Source: Sporosarcina sp. P32b (GTDB lineage Bacteria > Bacillota > Bacilli > Bacillales_A > Planococcaceae). Taken from it: a DNA stretch of 64,000 bases. Below the pieces are notes generated by a model that was not told the DNA's origin, did not search any database, and saw nothing but the letters and a program-made list of their open reading frames with translations. Location: contig NZ_PDZB01000002.1 of the NCBI RefSeq assembly GCF_002743335.1, positions 198,205-262,204 on the forward strand, read 5' to 3'. Made by a program: the position numbers and the translations under genes. Of this stretch, positions 52,413-63,085 are shown piece by piece. The stretch's first letter is position 1, and each line of letters starts with the position of its first letter.

Positions 52413-53207
52413 TTAGCTCACCATATGCTCCAAACGGATTTTATCCGCAATCATTGCAATAAACTCGCTATTTGTCGGCTTACTCTTCAAATGATGCACT
52501 GTATAGCCGAACGTCTTCGAAATCAAATCGTAATTTCCACGGTTCCATGCCACTTCAATCGCATGACGAATTGCACGTTCCACACGGGATGGTGTCGTAT
52601 TATACTTTTTCGCAATATCCGGGTACAGAATCTTCGTGACCGATCCAAGCAACTCTACATCACTATACACCATCTGAATTCCTTCGCGTAAAAACGCATA
52701 GCCTTTAATATGAGCTGGCACGCCGATTTCTTTAATCATCGACGTAATTGCCGTATCGAGTACTTTCTGAGTAACGACACCTGTCTGTTGGGCTGATTCC
52801 TGCACGACAAACGAAGGCATAGTATTTTTCGGTTTCCCAGCTGCTTTAAAGATTTGTCCGATCAAACGGTCGAATTCAAACGGCTTCAACATGAAGTACG
52901 AAGCACCAAGATTTGCAGCTTGTGACATGACGTTTTCCTGTCCGAAAGCCGTCAACATCATGATTTGCATATCCCCCATTTTATTCGTTTCATTCAGCGT
53001 CTCCAGTACCCCAATACCATCCAGATGCGGCATAATAATATCCAACAATAAAATATCCGGTCGCTCTTCTTCTAACATCGTTAAGCATACTTGCCCATTA
53101 TTCGCTGTCCAAATTACTTCTATTTCGTCGTGCTTTTCAAAATAAGACATCATCGTTTTCACAAGTTCTTTATTATCGTCAGCAATTGCTACTTTCACAT
53201 TTTCCAT
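52413..53207 (-). CDS. spo0A: Sporulation master regulator Spo0A
   Basis: A 264-residue response regulator. The receiver has the acidic pair Asp10/Asp11, the phosphorylated Asp56 ([10 protein letters not shown]) and Lys in MLKPFEFDR near 107. The C-terminal sigA-interacting HTH domain is well kept: KIGVP-like [38 protein letters not shown] near 200. Length is as in Bacillus. It confirms a spore-forming lineage. A GTAGAAT that fits a sigma-H -10 lies 87-93 bases upstream and an AGTCGAA close to a 0A box further up. Confidence 0.97.
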   Translation of the reverse strand: MENVKVAIADDNKELVKTMMSYFEKHDEIEVIWTANNGQVCLTMLEEERPDILLLDIIMPHLDGIGVLETLNETNKMGDMQIMMLTAFGQENVMSQAANLGASYFMLKPFEFDRLIGQIFKAAGKPKNTMPSFVVQESAQQTGVVTQKVLDTAITSMIKEIGVPAHIKGYAFLREGIQMVYSDVELLGSVTKILYPDIAKKYNTTPSRVERAIRHAIEVAWNRGNYDLISKTFGYTVHHLKSKPTNSEFIAMIADKIRLEHMVS

Positions 53208-53293
53208 TACCCATTCCCCCTGATATAAAATCGGTCATCCATTTCTTTCTCCCGCTGTTTCTCTCCTATTATCGTAAGTCATCTAAATGGCAA

Positions 53294-53300
53294 ATTCTAC
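53294..53300 (-). promoter_or_regulatory. Possible sigma-H -10 element of spo0A
   Basis: GTAGAAT on the minus strand fits the GnnGAAT -10 of sigma-H, but a good -35 (AGGA-type) is not evident at the right distance. A weak call. Confidence 0.25.
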
Positions 53301-53400
53301 ATTTACTTAAATTTTCACGCAAAATGATACTTCTGAACGATGCTTTCTACCTATTTCGACTTTATTCTCTTTTCTTTACATCGAACACATATACGAAAAA

Positions 53401-53438
53401 AAGCAGCCTGTGCATTTTAGGCACAGGCTACTTTTTCA
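53401..53438 (-). terminator. Terminator of spoIVB
   Basis: AGCCTGTGC and GCACAGGCT pair around a short loop; T-runs on both sides (T7 on the minus strand). It overlaps the spoIVB stop. Confidence 0.85.
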
Positions 53439-54389
53439 CTTCTCATTCGTTCTCATCGTTTTTAGGAACAGCGCGGCCCCTTTTTCCGGCTCGTCCACGA
53501 ACATATGCGTAATAGCACCGACAAACTTACCATTTTGGATCACAGGACTCCCACTCATGCCTTGCAAGATCCCGCCTGTCTTGCTCAGCAGTTTCTGGTC
53601 AGTCAATAGGATGTGGAATTGTTCTTCTTCTATCTTCGTTATTTGGATGGTGAATTTCTCTACAGTCGAACCTTCTACCGTAGTGTAAATTTCTGCAGGG
53701 CCGATCATCAATTCAAACGGTTGCATAATTTCAAGGGGTTCAGCCAACACTTTATTATTAGCCTTTTTCCAATGACCAAATATTCCATAGACATTATTGA
53801 TTTGAATATTTCCAAGCAAATTATTCTGATCAATAATGGAAGAAATTTTGTAACCCGGAATTCCTGGAGAGCTCTTCTTGATCTGGCTGATTTCAGATAA
53901 ATAAATCGCGCCTTTTTCAAAAGACGGAGCAGACTGTAACGTACTATCAATAATCTGGTGCCCCAGCGCACCATACGTGCCACTTTCCGGGTCGACATAC
54001 GTCAACGTCCCCGTACCTTCCGTTCGATCCTTCAGAAAGGGTGTGACGCGCTTAATGAGCGACCGATCTGCTTCAATGGTTTCGTTCTTCCCATTACGCA
54101 AAACGTCGAGTATCATCGTAGCGCTATCTTTTTGTAAAGCCCGTTCAAAATGAACAAGTTGCTTCGTATCCGTACCGTTCAATTGGCGAATTATATCGCC
54201 TTTTTTTAGCCATTCCTGCTGACTCACCTTGACGTCACTCGTGACATAAATCCCACTCAAATCCATTTGGATACCAATGGAGTCACCCATCGGTATGAGC
54301 GTTTCTTCATTTGCTAATGAAATTCCAGGCACTAGGCAGAGCATCAGGACGAGCGCTAAGAGCGTTTTGAAAGATTTATTCCATCCCAT
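53436..54389 (-). CDS. spoIVB: SpoIVB serine peptidase (stage IV sporulation)
   Basis: A 317-residue S55-family protease, shorter than the ~430 of B. subtilis. A signal peptide is at 1-26 (LLALVLMLCLVPGISLA). A PDZ-like domain follows right away (KVSQQEWLKKGDIIRQLNG near 55-75). The catalytic His144 is in GALGHQI and Ser279 in QGMSGSPVIQNG. SpoIVB starts pro-sigma-K processing by cutting SpoIVFA. Most of the stretch between the signal and the PDZ domain is missing compared with Bacillus. It lies between recN and spo0A, as usual. Confidence 0.92.
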   Translation of the reverse strand: MGWNKSFKTLLALVLMLCLVPGISLANEETLIPMGDSIGIQMDLSGIYVTSDVKVSQQEWLKKGDIIRQLNGTDTKQLVHFERALQKDSATMILDVLRNGKNETIEADRSLIKRVTPFLKDRTEGTGTLTYVDPESGTYGALGHQIIDSTLQSAPSFEKGAIYLSEISQIKKSSPGIPGYKISSIIDQNNLLGNIQINNVYGIFGHWKKANNKVLAEPLEIMQPFELMIGPAEIYTTVEGSTVEKFTIQITKIEEEQFHILLTDQKLLSKTGGILQGMSGSPVIQNGKFVGAITHMFVDEPEKGAALFLKTMRTNEK

Positions 54390-54499
54390 GTTTCACCTCC
54401 TCAACGAAAGATACCTTTGGTATGTCCTTTCGAAGAGAAAGTATGAAAGGGTAAAATAAACAGTGCCCATTCCTGGGGGAAACGTTATGATTTCAAGCT

Positions 54500-56200
54500 T
54501 TATTTACGGAATTCTTGTTTACGTTGATCGGCTAGAACCAAAAGTTCTTCAGCATGCTGAAGCGTCAATGTGGTAATTTCTGCACCAGAAAGCATACGAG
54601 ATAATTCCTCGGTACGTTCTGTTTTCATCACATCATGAATCGCTGTAGTTGTTCGTCCATCATGCACTTCTTTTTTAATGAGATAATGATGATCTGCCAT
54701 TGCAGCCACTTGCGGTAAATGCGAAATACATAACACTTGCGAATGACTGGAGATCATGGAAATTTTTTCCGCGATGGATTGCGCTACGCGTCCACTGACT
54801 CCGGTATCCACTTCATCAAAAATAATCGATGTGACACCTTGATGTTGAGAAAAAATTGTTTTCAACGCCAGCATCATTCGTGATAATTCGCCACCAGACG
54901 CCACTCGTACCAATGGTTTAAGCGGTTCGCCCAAGTTGGTTGAAATCGTAAATACTACTTCATCAAATCCATTAGCGTCAAATTGACGAGGTTGTTTTTG
55001 CTGAATTTGTACTTTAAATGTAGCTTTTTCCATATATAACTGTTTTAACTGCTCTTCAATCCCTTTTTCGAGAGACAGTGCCTCTTTTTTACGGATAATC
55101 GATAATTCATTCGCTTCTATTTCAAGATCTTCTACGTATTGTGCCAATAATTCTTGGTTTTGATGCAATCTTTCGTCACGATTGACAAGTTGATCGAGCG
55201 CATCAGCAATTTTATCTCGATAAATTAAAATATCTTCAAGTGATTTGCCATATTTTCGTTTCAACGTCAAAAATAATGCTAATCGATCTTCGACGAACTC
55301 CAATCGATCCGGCTGGAATTCCATACCATCGATCATCCTTTTTAAATCATGCGAAACATCTTGAAGCGCATAAAATGAAGAGTTAACCGTTTCAGACATC
55401 GTTTTAAGATCTTCATCAATTGAAGCAGCTTCTTCAAGATCACTCATTGAATTGCCAACCCAATCGAGTCCATGCGACTCTAAAGACAATGCTTCATAAG
55501 ACGTATTCAAGCGATCAAATAGCCGATTAAAATGTTGGAGCTTTACGAGTTCAGACTCCAACTCCTCTTCTTCACCGATCATCAAATTCGCTGCATCGAT
55601 TTCTTCTAATTGGAATTTGTATAAATCAATTTTCTGGGCAATTTGCTGTTCATCTTGTGTTTTAGCCGCAATGAGTTGCTGGAGTTTTTTATATTTATCA
55701 TATAACTCGGTATATGTTGACATCGCACGTTCAATTGGCTCGCCAATAAAAAAATCTAGCAAATGAATATGACGTTTTTCATTCATTAATTCTTGGTTTT
55801 CATGCTGTCCGTGAATATCAATCAGCATAGCGCCAATCTCACGCAATATAGCAATTGTCACGAGTTTACCATTGACGCGACAAACAGATTTTCCACTGGC
55901 ACTTATATCCCGGCGTAAAATCACAATACCTTCTTCGGTATCAATGCCAAATTCCGTCAACTTCTCCGTTACATTTTCAATATTTTTATCAATCGTGAAA
56001 AGTCCTTGAAGTTCAGCCTTTTTTGCACCATGGCGAATAAATTCCTGTGAGCCTCGTCCGCCAGCGAGCAGCTGGACAGCGTCAATAATAATGGACTTCC
56101 CAGCACCCGTTTCACCAGTCAGCACCGTTAGACCGTCGTCAAATGTGATTTCAAGTTGTTCAATAATAGCAAAGTTTTTAATCGAAAGTTCGCTTAACAA
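54500..56200 (-). CDS. recN: DNA repair ATPase RecN
   Basis: A 566-residue SMC-like protein. Walker A is TGETGAGKSIIIDA at about 28-41; the ABC signature VASGGELSRMMLALK is near 460 and Walker B IIFDEVDTG near 485. The middle is coiled coil (EQQIAQKIDLYKFQLEEIDA). A TTG start with GAGGTGAGG upstream makes the N-terminus M(L)SELSIKNFAIIEQLE, in line with B. subtilis RecN; an in-frame GTG four codons upstream overlaps the ribosome binding site. It lies 17 bases after ahrC. Confidence 0.95.
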   Translation of the reverse strand: MLSELSIKNFAIIEQLEITFDDGLTVLTGETGAGKSIIIDAVQLLAGGRGSQEFIRHGAKKAELQGLFTIDKNIENVTEKLTEFGIDTEEGIVILRRDISASGKSVCRVNGKLVTIAILREIGAMLIDIHGQHENQELMNEKRHIHLLDFFIGEPIERAMSTYTELYDKYKKLQQLIAAKTQDEQQIAQKIDLYKFQLEEIDAANLMIGEEEELESELVKLQHFNRLFDRLNTSYEALSLESHGLDWVGNSMSDLEEAASIDEDLKTMSETVNSSFYALQDVSHDLKRMIDGMEFQPDRLEFVEDRLALFLTLKRKYGKSLEDILIYRDKIADALDQLVNRDERLHQNQELLAQYVEDLEIEANELSIIRKKEALSLEKGIEEQLKQLYMEKATFKVQIQQKQPRQFDANGFDEVVFTISTNLGEPLKPLVRVASGGELSRMMLALKTIFSQHQGVTSIIFDEVDTGVSGRVAQSIAEKISMISSHSQVLCISHLPQVAAMADHHYLIKKEVHDGRTTTAIHDVMKTERTEELSRMLSGAEITTLTLQHAEELLVLADQRKQEFRK

Positions 56201-56217
56201 AGAAATCCTCACCTCGC

Positions 56218-56667
56218 TTATAGCATTGATAATAATTTATCTTTTACGTATTCTGTCTGAGATTCTTCACGACAAATGATCAAACATGTATCGTCGCCGC
56301 AAATCGTTCCTAGCATTTCATCCCAGTCCAAGTTATCGACAAGTGATCCAACCGCCTGCGCATTACCCGGAAGCGTTTTCAACATGATAAAATGACTGGC
56401 ACTATCGATGCCCACAAACGCGTCTTCAAGCATACGCTTCAATTTCTCTTCCGTATTATAGCGATGGATAGGAGGTAGACTGTATTTATAATTGCCTGAA
56501 GGTGAAGGCACTTTAATCAAGTGCATTTCTTTAATATCACGTGAAACCGTAGCCTGTGTGACATCGGCACCCGCAGCTTTTAGACTTTCGACTAGCTGAT
56601 CTTGCGTTTCTATTTCACGGTTCGTAATAATCTCTCTAATACGTAAATGTCGTTGTCCTTTATTCAA
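56218..56667 (-). CDS. ahrC: Arginine repressor AhrC/ArgR
   Basis: A 149-residue ArgR-family regulator. The N-terminal winged helix is [22 protein letters not shown] and [18 protein letters not shown] (residues 7-55), and the C-terminal hexamerisation domain shows [21 protein letters not shown] with the GDDT arginine-binding motif near 127. It starts with TTG behind GGAGTG. In B. subtilis AhrC controls arginine synthesis and breakdown. It sits in front of recN. Confidence 0.95.
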   Translation of the reverse strand: MNKGQRHLRIREIITNREIETQDQLVESLKAAGADVTQATVSRDIKEMHLIKVPSPSGNYKYSLPPIHRYNTEEKLKRMLEDAFVGIDSASHFIMLKTLPGNAQAVGSLVDNLDWDEMLGTICGDDTCLIICREESQTEYVKDKLLSML

Positions 56668-56719
56668 TTTTATTCACTCCGATTCTGTTGAGTCCATAAA
56701 CAAAATTATACTAATCATC

Positions 56720-56747
56720 TAAAAAACGCGCAACTCATTGCGCGTTA
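56720..56747 (-). terminator. Terminator after the tlyA-like gene
   Basis: AACGCGCA and TGCGCGTT form a stem with a six-base loop; T6 follows on the minus strand. It separates the isoprenoid block from ahrC-recN. Confidence 0.85.
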
Positions 56748-57566
56748 TGTTAAATCATTATGTGCCTGTTTGATTAATTGCTTGAAATCTTCCGTTGTAA
56801 AATCGGTGACCGCGTCGTCTTCGGCTACTAAATAATACAAGAACTCAATATTGCCTTCTCCACCTGTGACAGGCGAGTACGTAGCACCTTTAACGGAAAA
56901 TCCTTCCACCACTGCCATCGCAGCAATTTTTTCCAACACTTCTAGATGGATCGCTGGATCGCGGACAATTCCTTTTTTACCCACTTTATCTTTACCCGCT
57001 TCAAATTGAGGCTTCACTAGTGCCACCACTTGACCACCGGGTACGATAATGTTCTTTAGTGCAGGTAAAATCAATGATAATGAAATGAATGAAACGTCAA
57101 TTGTAGCGACTTCCGGTAACCCTTCTGTAAACAAATCAACAGTCGCATGACGGAAATTCTGTCGCTCCATCACCGTTACTTGTTCGTGCTGACGGATTTT
57201 CCAAGCAAGTTGGTTATACCCAACATCCAGTGCGTAACAATGTTTCGCACCGTTTTGCAGTGCACAATCCGTGAAGCCACCCGTAGAAGCCCCAATATCA
57301 AGAACCATCTTTTCTTTCACAGAAATAGGAAAAGACTCTAACGCCTTTTCCAATTTCAAGCCACCACGACTTACGTATTTAATCGCAGGTCCTTTTACAG
57401 TTAACGGGGCATCAACCGCAATTTTCTCCCCTGCTTTTTCAATTCTTGCTGTATCAGAATAAACGAGTCCCGCCATGATGGATCGTTTCGCTTGTTCACG
57501 GGATTCTGTTAATCCACGCTCTACTAGCAATAAATCCACTCGCTCTTTTTTTATAGATGTACTCAT
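56745..57566 (-). CDS. yqxC: TlyA-family rRNA (cytidine-2'-O)-methyltransferase / S4-FtsJ protein (YqxC)
   Basis: A 273-residue protein with an N-terminal S4 domain ([20 protein letters not shown], residues 8-27) and an FtsJ-like methyltransferase domain ([18 protein letters not shown] near 86-104 for AdoMet, then [14 protein letters not shown] near 150, and LVKPQFEAG near 185). TlyA methylates rRNA in mycobacteria; the Bacillus protein is a likely homologue, with the function inferred. It overlaps dxs by four bases (ATGA). Confidence 0.9.
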   Translation of the reverse strand: MSTSIKKERVDLLLVERGLTESREQAKRSIMAGLVYSDTARIEKAGEKIAVDAPLTVKGPAIKYVSRGGLKLEKALESFPISVKEKMVLDIGASTGGFTDCALQNGAKHCYALDVGYNQLAWKIRQHEQVTVMERQNFRHATVDLFTEGLPEVATIDVSFISLSLILPALKNIIVPGGQVVALVKPQFEAGKDKVGKKGIVRDPAIHLEVLEKIAAMAVVEGFSVKGATYSPVTGGEGNIEFLYYLVAEDDAVTDFTTEDFKQLIKQAHNDLT

Positions 57567-59464
57567 ACTTTCGCTCTTTCCGTTGCTTGTTGAATAGCCG
57601 CTGCTGTAACTTCAGCTACGTGATCGGGTGTCATATGGATTTCAACAAGTAATTTATCGACACTACCGTGTTCAACGAATTCATCTGGAATACCGATTCT
57701 TTCGAAGATCGTTCCCGTATGACCCACTTGTTCTGCATATTCCAACACGCCACTACCGAATCCTCCAGCAAGTACAGCTTCTTCGATTGTAATGATTGGT
57801 TTACCTTTAGCAAATAGCTCATCCAGTAAATCGGTATCCATTGGCTTAATGAAACGCGCATTGACAATCGCCACATTTTTACCTTGTAACTTCAATTGTT
57901 CAGCAGCCGAGAACGCCATTGGAATTGTCGTACCGAATGTTAAGATCGTTGCATCTTCACCTTCTTGCAACACTTCCCATGTACCAATTGGAATGGTATG
58001 AAGTTGTTCATCCATTGGAACACCATACCCATTGCCACGTGGAAAACGAAGTGCAATCGGACCTTCATCATAATCGATAGCTGTCTTCACCATATGTTGG
58101 CCTTCATTCTCATCTTTCGGCATCATAATGACCAAGTTCGGCAAATGTCGCAAGAATGCAATATCAAACACACCGTGATGTGTTTCTCCATCTGCTCCAA
58201 CAAGTCCTGAACGGTCAATACCAATAAAGACATTAAGCTTCTGACGCGTAATATCATGCAACATTTGATCGTATGCACGTTGTAGGAATGTCGAATAAAT
58301 CGCAAGGAATGGCTTCATTCCAGTAGCCGCAAGTCCCGCAGCCATAGTCGTCGCATGTTGTTCCGCAATCCCTACATCGAAAAATCGATCTGGGAATTCC
58401 GCTGCGAATGATTCAAGTTTCGACCCTACAGGCATAGCAGGCGTAATCGCGACAATACGTCGGTCTTCTCTCGCAAGCTTACGCACCGTTTCCGAAACTA
58501 AAGCACTCCAAGCAGGGCCGTTTACAGGGGATTTCACAAAATCTCCTGTTTCGATCTTATAAGGTCCCGTACCATGCCATGTACCAATTTTATCTAACTC
58601 GGCAGGGCTATAGCCTTTCCCTTTTTTCGTAATCACATGAAGTAATACCGGTCCTTCCATCTTCTTTGCGTATTGAAGAGAACGTTCCAATTCCACAAAG
58701 TCATGGCCGTCAATCGGTCCTAAATACGTGAATCCAAGCTCCTCAAAGAAGACCCCGTTCACTACTAAATATTTCAAACTGTCTTTCACACGTTCCGCCG
58801 CCGTTGCGACTCTACCGCCTACTGCTGGGATTTTACGCAATAAGAATTCCAGTTCGTCTTTCACGTTATTATACTTACCAGCCGTACGTAATTTCCCGAG
58901 AATCGAGTGCAAAGCGCCAACATTCGGTGCGATAGACATTTCATTGTCATTTAGAATAACCGTGAGATTTGTCTTCTCGTGTCCAATATGGTTCAAAGCT
59001 TCAAGTGCCATGCCGCCCGTTAATGCACCATCACCAATGATCGGGATGACAAAACTTTTTTCCTTTTTAATATCTCGTGCAACAGCCATTCCCATAGCCG
59101 CCGACAAAGATGTCGAACTATGGCCGGTTTCCCATACGTCATGTATGCTCTCCGCCATCTTCGGAAATCCGCTCAATCCTTTATATTTTCTAAGAGTATC
59201 AAACTCGCCAGCTCGGCCTGTGAGAATTTTATGGACATATGACTGATGTCCTACATCCCATAAAAATTTGTCGGTTGGACTGTCGAATATTTTATGCAAC
59301 GCAATCGTTAATTCGACAACACCCAGGTTCGGTCCGATATGCCCGCCAGTTACCGATAAATTTTCAATTAGAAAATGACGAATATCTGCCGCCAGTGATT
59401 CCAACTGTTCTTTATCGAGCTCTTTTATAAAAGATGGATTGGTAATCTTTGTTAGATCCATCAT
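57563..59464 (-). CDS. dxs: 1-deoxy-D-xylulose-5-phosphate synthase
   Basis: A 633-residue thiamine-diphosphate enzyme, first step of the MEP isoprenoid pathway. The ThDP motif [20 protein letters not shown] is near 145-165; the N-terminal [15 protein letters not shown] holds the substrate His near 78; the transketolase-like Pyr domain shows [18 protein letters not shown] near 368. A tandem of ATG/GTG codons is present at the start; the ATG 7 bases after GAAGGTG is taken. It is co-transcribed with ispA, xseB and tlyA. Confidence 0.95.
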   Translation of the reverse strand: MMDLTKITNPSFIKELDKEQLESLAADIRHFLIENLSVTGGHIGPNLGVVELTIALHKIFDSPTDKFLWDVGHQSYVHKILTGRAGEFDTLRKYKGLSGFPKMAESIHDVWETGHSSTSLSAAMGMAVARDIKKEKSFVIPIIGDGALTGGMALEALNHIGHEKTNLTVILNDNEMSIAPNVGALHSILGKLRTAGKYNNVKDELEFLLRKIPAVGGRVATAAERVKDSLKYLVVNGVFFEELGFTYLGPIDGHDFVELERSLQYAKKMEGPVLLHVITKKGKGYSPAELDKIGTWHGTGPYKIETGDFVKSPVNGPAWSALVSETVRKLAREDRRIVAITPAMPVGSKLESFAAEFPDRFFDVGIAEQHATTMAAGLAATGMKPFLAIYSTFLQRAYDQMLHDITRQKLNVFIGIDRSGLVGADGETHHGVFDIAFLRHLPNLVIMMPKDENEGQHMVKTAIDYDEGPIALRFPRGNGYGVPMDEQLHTIPIGTWEVLQEGEDATILTFGTTIPMAFSAAEQLKLQGKNVAIVNARFIKPMDTDLLDELFAKGKPIITIEEAVLAGGFGSGVLEYAEQVGHTGTIFERIGIPDEFVEHGSVDKLLVEIHMTPDHVAEVTAAAIQQATERAKV

Positions 59465-59603
59465 GATCACACACCTTCATCAAGTAAGTAGGTCTTTCTA
59501 TTCGTACGTTCGCACTATCTCTTGTTCAGTAGTCCAAGTAGTTGCTGTTTGTTTTCTACATTATAACAGTAACAACGTGCGACACAAATATAACGGTCCC
59601 AAA

Positions 59604-60488
59604 TTACATATTTCGCTCAATAATGTAATCTGCTAACAACTGCAACATAGACTCCCCTAAGCCAATGGAGTGCAACGCATGTAAAGCTTCCTCATGACGT
59701 GCTTTTAATTGCTCGCGAGCCCCGTCTAACCCGAGCAATGAAGGGTACGTCGACTTTTCGCTTGAAGTATCGCTGTTTGCTGGTTTACCGAGTTGCTCGG
59801 TAGTTGCTGTTACATCCAAAATGTCGTCCTGGATTTGGAATGCCAACCCAATGTTTCGAGAAAATCGGCGAAGTTGCTCGCGCTGTTCATCAGTAGCCTG
59901 TGCTAGCACAGCACCCGCTTCAATACAGTATGAGAGTAATGCGCCCGTTTTATGAATATGGACTTCTTCCAATTCTGCTAGAGGCAATAATTGATGTTCA
60001 CCTTTCATATCAAGGACTTGTCCCTTGACCATCCCTTGTGCACCCGAAGCTTTCGCCAGTAATCCAACGAGTTCAATCGCTGCTGCCGGTGGTGTTTCTC
60101 GAAGATCTGCGAGCGCTTGGAATGCCATTGCCTGCATCGCATCTCCAGAAAGCGTCGCCACATCTTCGCCGTACACTTTATGGTTAGTAGGTTTCCCTCT
60201 TCTAAAATCATCATCATCCATGCAAGGTAGATCGTCATGGATCAATGAATATGTATGTATCAATTCGACAGAAGACGCGACTTTTACTGCATCTGCCGAA
60301 TCTTTTTTCATATCAAATAAAACGGCCATGACTAGCAACGGACGAATCCGTTTGCCGCCCGCTTCTACGGAATACATCATAGATTCGTGTAAAACGTCTG
60401 GAATATCAGACTTCGCCAGTTGGTTCGTCAATTCGCGTTCAATTTCAGGAATCATTTCATCGACAAACGCTTGTAATTTTTCATTCAT
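59604..60488 (-). CDS. ispA: Polyprenyl (farnesyl/geranyl) diphosphate synthase
   Basis: A 294-residue prenyltransferase. The first Asp-rich motif DDLPCMDDDD is at 85-94, the second is DDILD near 223, with GGKRIRP near 44. It condenses IPP with DMAPP/GPP to FPP. The ATG behind GGTGAG at 60488 is chosen; the frame runs a further 17 codons upstream into xseB. It overlaps xseB by eight bases. It corresponds to yqiD of B. subtilis. Confidence 0.95.
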   Translation of the reverse strand: MNEKLQAFVDEMIPEIERELTNQLAKSDIPDVLHESMMYSVEAGGKRIRPLLVMAVLFDMKKDSADAVKVASSVELIHTYSLIHDDLPCMDDDDFRRGKPTNHKVYGEDVATLSGDAMQAMAFQALADLRETPPAAAIELVGLLAKASGAQGMVKGQVLDMKGEHQLLPLAELEEVHIHKTGALLSYCIEAGAVLAQATDEQREQLRRFSRNIGLAFQIQDDILDVTATTEQLGKPANSDTSSEKSTYPSLLGLDGAREQLKARHEEALHALHSIGLGESMLQLLADYIIERNM

Positions 60489-60723
60489 TCGACTCACCTG
60501 CTGTTGGATCAAATGAGGATTCGTTACCCTCTTGATCAATCATACGAATCAATTGTTTCTCTGCATTCTGCAATTTCTTCTGACAATAGGCTGAAAGCTC
60601 CATCCCTTGTTTATACAACGTGATCGTATCATCCAAAGGCGCTTCTCCAGCCTCCAACTTCTGTACAATTTCTTCTAACTGGTGCATTGCCTGCTCGAAT
60701 TGCATATTTTTATCTTCTGCCAT
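60481..60723 (-). CDS. xseB: Exodeoxyribonuclease VII small subunit
   Basis: An 80-residue subunit. The family pattern FEQAMHQLEEIVQKLEAGE and then LDDTITLYKQGMEL is complete, followed by a C-terminal coiled helix (YCQKKLQNAEKQLIRMI). It pairs with XseA to degrade single-stranded DNA. The start is two bases after the xseA stop, with AAAGGAGG inside xseA. Confidence 0.95.
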   Translation of the reverse strand: MAEDKNMQFEQAMHQLEEIVQKLEAGEAPLDDTITLYKQGMELSAYCQKKLQNAEKQLIRMIDQEGNESSFDPTAGESNE

Positions 60724-60725
60724 CC

Positions 60726-62075
60726 TTACTCGACCTCCTTTGGAATGATTCCTTCTACTATAGTGGAAATAGATCCGTCTGCTAATTGAAGCGTTACTTG
60801 ATCTCCGCTGGCTACATCGTTTATAGATTTAATCACTTCATGATCTTTATAACCGATTGAAAATCCTCTTTCCATTACTTGTAACGGGTTCAAGGCTTGC
60901 ATCATGCGCATCAGTGCAACAAACTGTTGCTGACGCTGTTTAATCGTGTGTTCCGCAGCACGACTTAAACGCATTTCGAGTTGTTTCGTCTGTTGCTGTT
61001 CAAGCTGTATACGTCGAATCGGTGTGTAGTACTGAAAACCTGCATATAAACGATCGAAGTTCATCCGTTTTCCCTGAACGACTGCTTCACTGCTACGTTG
61101 CAAACGATCTTCAAGATTATCGAGCTTCTCGATGAACGGCCGATATAATCGTTCCGGATATTGCAGCGGATAGGCGGCTTGAGCCGTTTCTAAACGCTTA
61201 TTCAACTGTTTAATTAAAGTCTGTACCGCTAAATAAATCGAGCGCTGTTGATTTTTTAGATGTTGGAATAATTGAAGCTGATCGGGCACCGCCATTTCTG
61301 CTGCTGCAGTTGGCGTCGGTGCACGTAAATCCGACACAAAGTCCGCTATTGTCGTATCGGTTTCATGTCCGACTGCACTGATGATCGGAATCCGGCTTGA
61401 GAAGATTGCACGTGCAACGTCTTCTTCATTAAATGCCCACAGATCTTCAATGGAACCCCCACCTCGGCCAACAATCAATACATCGACATTCGCCATTTCA
61501 TTCGCTTGTTCAATCGCTTTGACAATCGAAGGAACAGCTGTACGACCTTGCACGAGAGCAGGAAACAGGTACATCTCCGCCATCGGAAAGCGTCGGTTAA
61601 TTGTCGAATACATATCACGTAGCGCAGCACCTGATTCAGCTGTGATAAGGCCGATTCGTTGTGGTACTTGCGGAATAGGTTGCTTGAATCTTTCTTCAAA
61701 CAATCCTTCTTGCTGAAGCTTCTTTTTCAACTGTTCAAAAGCTAGATACAGCGCCCCGATACCATCCGGCTCCATGGTTTGTACATAGAGTTGGTACGAT
61801 CCTGCCGTTTCAAACACCGTCACATCGCCTGTGATCAGTACATTCATACCGTTTTCAGGTTTAAATTGAAGTGTGTTGGAACGAGAACGGAACATGGCCG
61901 CCTGAATTCTCGTCTTATCGTCTTTCAATGTAAAATAAATATGGCCAGACGGATGTAGCTTAACGTTCGACAATTCACCTTTTACATAGACGTTACGTAA
62001 ATGTGGATCTGCGTCAAATTTACGTTTAACATATTTCGTTAGCGCTTGAACGGTTAAAAAAGTTAGATTGGACAT
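60726..62075 (-). CDS. xseA: Exodeoxyribonuclease VII large subunit
   Basis: A 449-residue enzyme. An OB-fold is at residues 20-95 (VYVKGELSNVKLHPSGHIYF), the catalytic region shows VLIVGRGGGSIEDLWAFNEE near 200 and SAVGHETDTTIADFVSDLRAPTPTAAAEM (split) near 235-265. The C-terminal half is helical. It lies 63 bases behind folD with a hairpin between and directly before xseB. Confidence 0.95.
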   Translation of the reverse strand: MSNLTFLTVQALTKYVKRKFDADPHLRNVYVKGELSNVKLHPSGHIYFTLKDDKTRIQAAMFRSRSNTLQFKPENGMNVLITGDVTVFETAGSYQLYVQTMEPDGIGALYLAFEQLKKKLQQEGLFEERFKQPIPQVPQRIGLITAESGAALRDMYSTINRRFPMAEMYLFPALVQGRTAVPSIVKAIEQANEMANVDVLIVGRGGGSIEDLWAFNEEDVARAIFSSRIPIISAVGHETDTTIADFVSDLRAPTPTAAAEMAVPDQLQLFQHLKNQQRSIYLAVQTLIKQLNKRLETAQAAYPLQYPERLYRPFIEKLDNLEDRLQRSSEAVVQGKRMNFDRLYAGFQYYTPIRRIQLEQQQTKQLEMRLSRAAEHTIKQRQQQFVALMRMMQALNPLQVMERGFSIGYKDHEVIKSINDVASGDQVTLQLADGSISTIVEGIIPKEVE

Positions 62076-62103
62076 GTTTCCGTCACCTGCCCTTTTATGT
62101 ATA

Positions 62104-62130
62104 GAGAGGCGCTCATGAAGAGCGTCTCTC
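62104..62130 (-). terminator. Hairpin between folD and xseA
   Basis: GAGAGGCGCTC pairs with GAGCGTCTCTC (one G-T pair). No T-run follows on the minus strand, so it may be an attenuator or mRNA stabiliser rather than a full terminator. Confidence 0.5.
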
Positions 62131-62138
62131 GTGTAGAA

Positions 62139-63008
62139 TTACTTATTTTGCGTACGTGCTTTTAATTTATTCTCCGCACTTTCGACGGTGTTTTTCAATA
62201 GCATCGTAATCGTCATCGGACCTACTCCACCTGGTACCGGTGTAATAGCGCTCGCTTGCTTCTCCGCTGATTCATAATCAACATCTCCACATAGCTTACC
62301 GTTTTCATCACGGTTCATACCAACGTCAATAACCACTGCGCCTTCTTTAATGTAATCACCTGTAATGAATTTAGCCATACCGATGGCAACAATTAAAATA
62401 TCCGCTTGTAACGTAAATTTCTTCAAATCTTCCGTGCGAGAGTGACAATACGTCACCGTTGCATCTTTTTGCAATAGAAGTTGTCCCATCGGTTTCCCAA
62501 CGATATTACTTCTACCAATAATCACCGCGTGCTTGCCCGCGATCTCTACATTGGAACGCTCAAGCAGTTGCATAATGCCATATGGTGTACATGGCAAGAA
62601 AGTTTCTTGACCGATCAGCATTTTCCCTACATTCATCGGATGGAAACCATCGACATCTTTTTCGGGACTGATCGCGCGAATGACTTTGTTTTCATCAATA
62701 TGCTTCGGCAACGGCAATTGCACCAAAATACCATCAATCGTATCGTCTTGGTTGAGTTTTTCCACTTCAGCCAACAGTTCTTCTTCTGACACGGTGTCGG
62801 GCAATTTAGTGAGCACAGATTTCATACCCGCTTCCTTGCTGGATTTCTCTTTATTTCTCACGTAAGTTTCAGATGCTGAATTTTCCCCAACTAAAATAAC
62901 AGCCAGTCCAGGTTGAACCCCTTGTGCGACCAAAGAAGCGACTTCTTCTTTTAATTCGTTCCGGATTTCCTGCCCTATTGCTTTTCCATCAATTTTTTTA
63001 CTAGACAT
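62139..63008 (-). CDS. folD: Methylenetetrahydrofolate dehydrogenase/cyclohydrolase
   Basis: A 289-residue bifunctional folate enzyme. The catalytic YxxxK is Tyr49-Lys53 ([11 protein letters not shown]), the [13 protein letters not shown] block is near 95, and the NADP site shows [17 protein letters not shown] near 163. It ends with [15 protein letters not shown] near 265. It supplies one-carbon units. The gene order nusB-folD-xseA is like B. subtilis. Confidence 0.96.
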   Translation of the reverse strand: MSSKKIDGKAIGQEIRNELKEEVASLVAQGVQPGLAVILVGENSASETYVRNKEKSSKEAGMKSVLTKLPDTVSEEELLAEVEKLNQDDTIDGILVQLPLPKHIDENKVIRAISPEKDVDGFHPMNVGKMLIGQETFLPCTPYGIMQLLERSNVEIAGKHAVIIGRSNIVGKPMGQLLLQKDATVTYCHSRTEDLKKFTLQADILIVAIGMAKFITGDYIKEGAVVIDVGMNRDENGKLCGDVDYESAEKQASAITPVPGGVGPMTITMLLKNTVESAENKLKARTQNK

Positions 63009-63085
63009 GATTTTCCCACCAAACTTTTTTATTTGTACTGAAAGTTTATCGAGCTCAAGCTTGCTACTAGTAGTGACGGTTTCGG

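Noticed and set aside
53250-53400. Complete sigma-H promoter and 0A boxes of spo0A
   Set aside because: Only a -10-like GTAGAAT and one AGTCGAA were seen; a -35 at the right distance is not clear.
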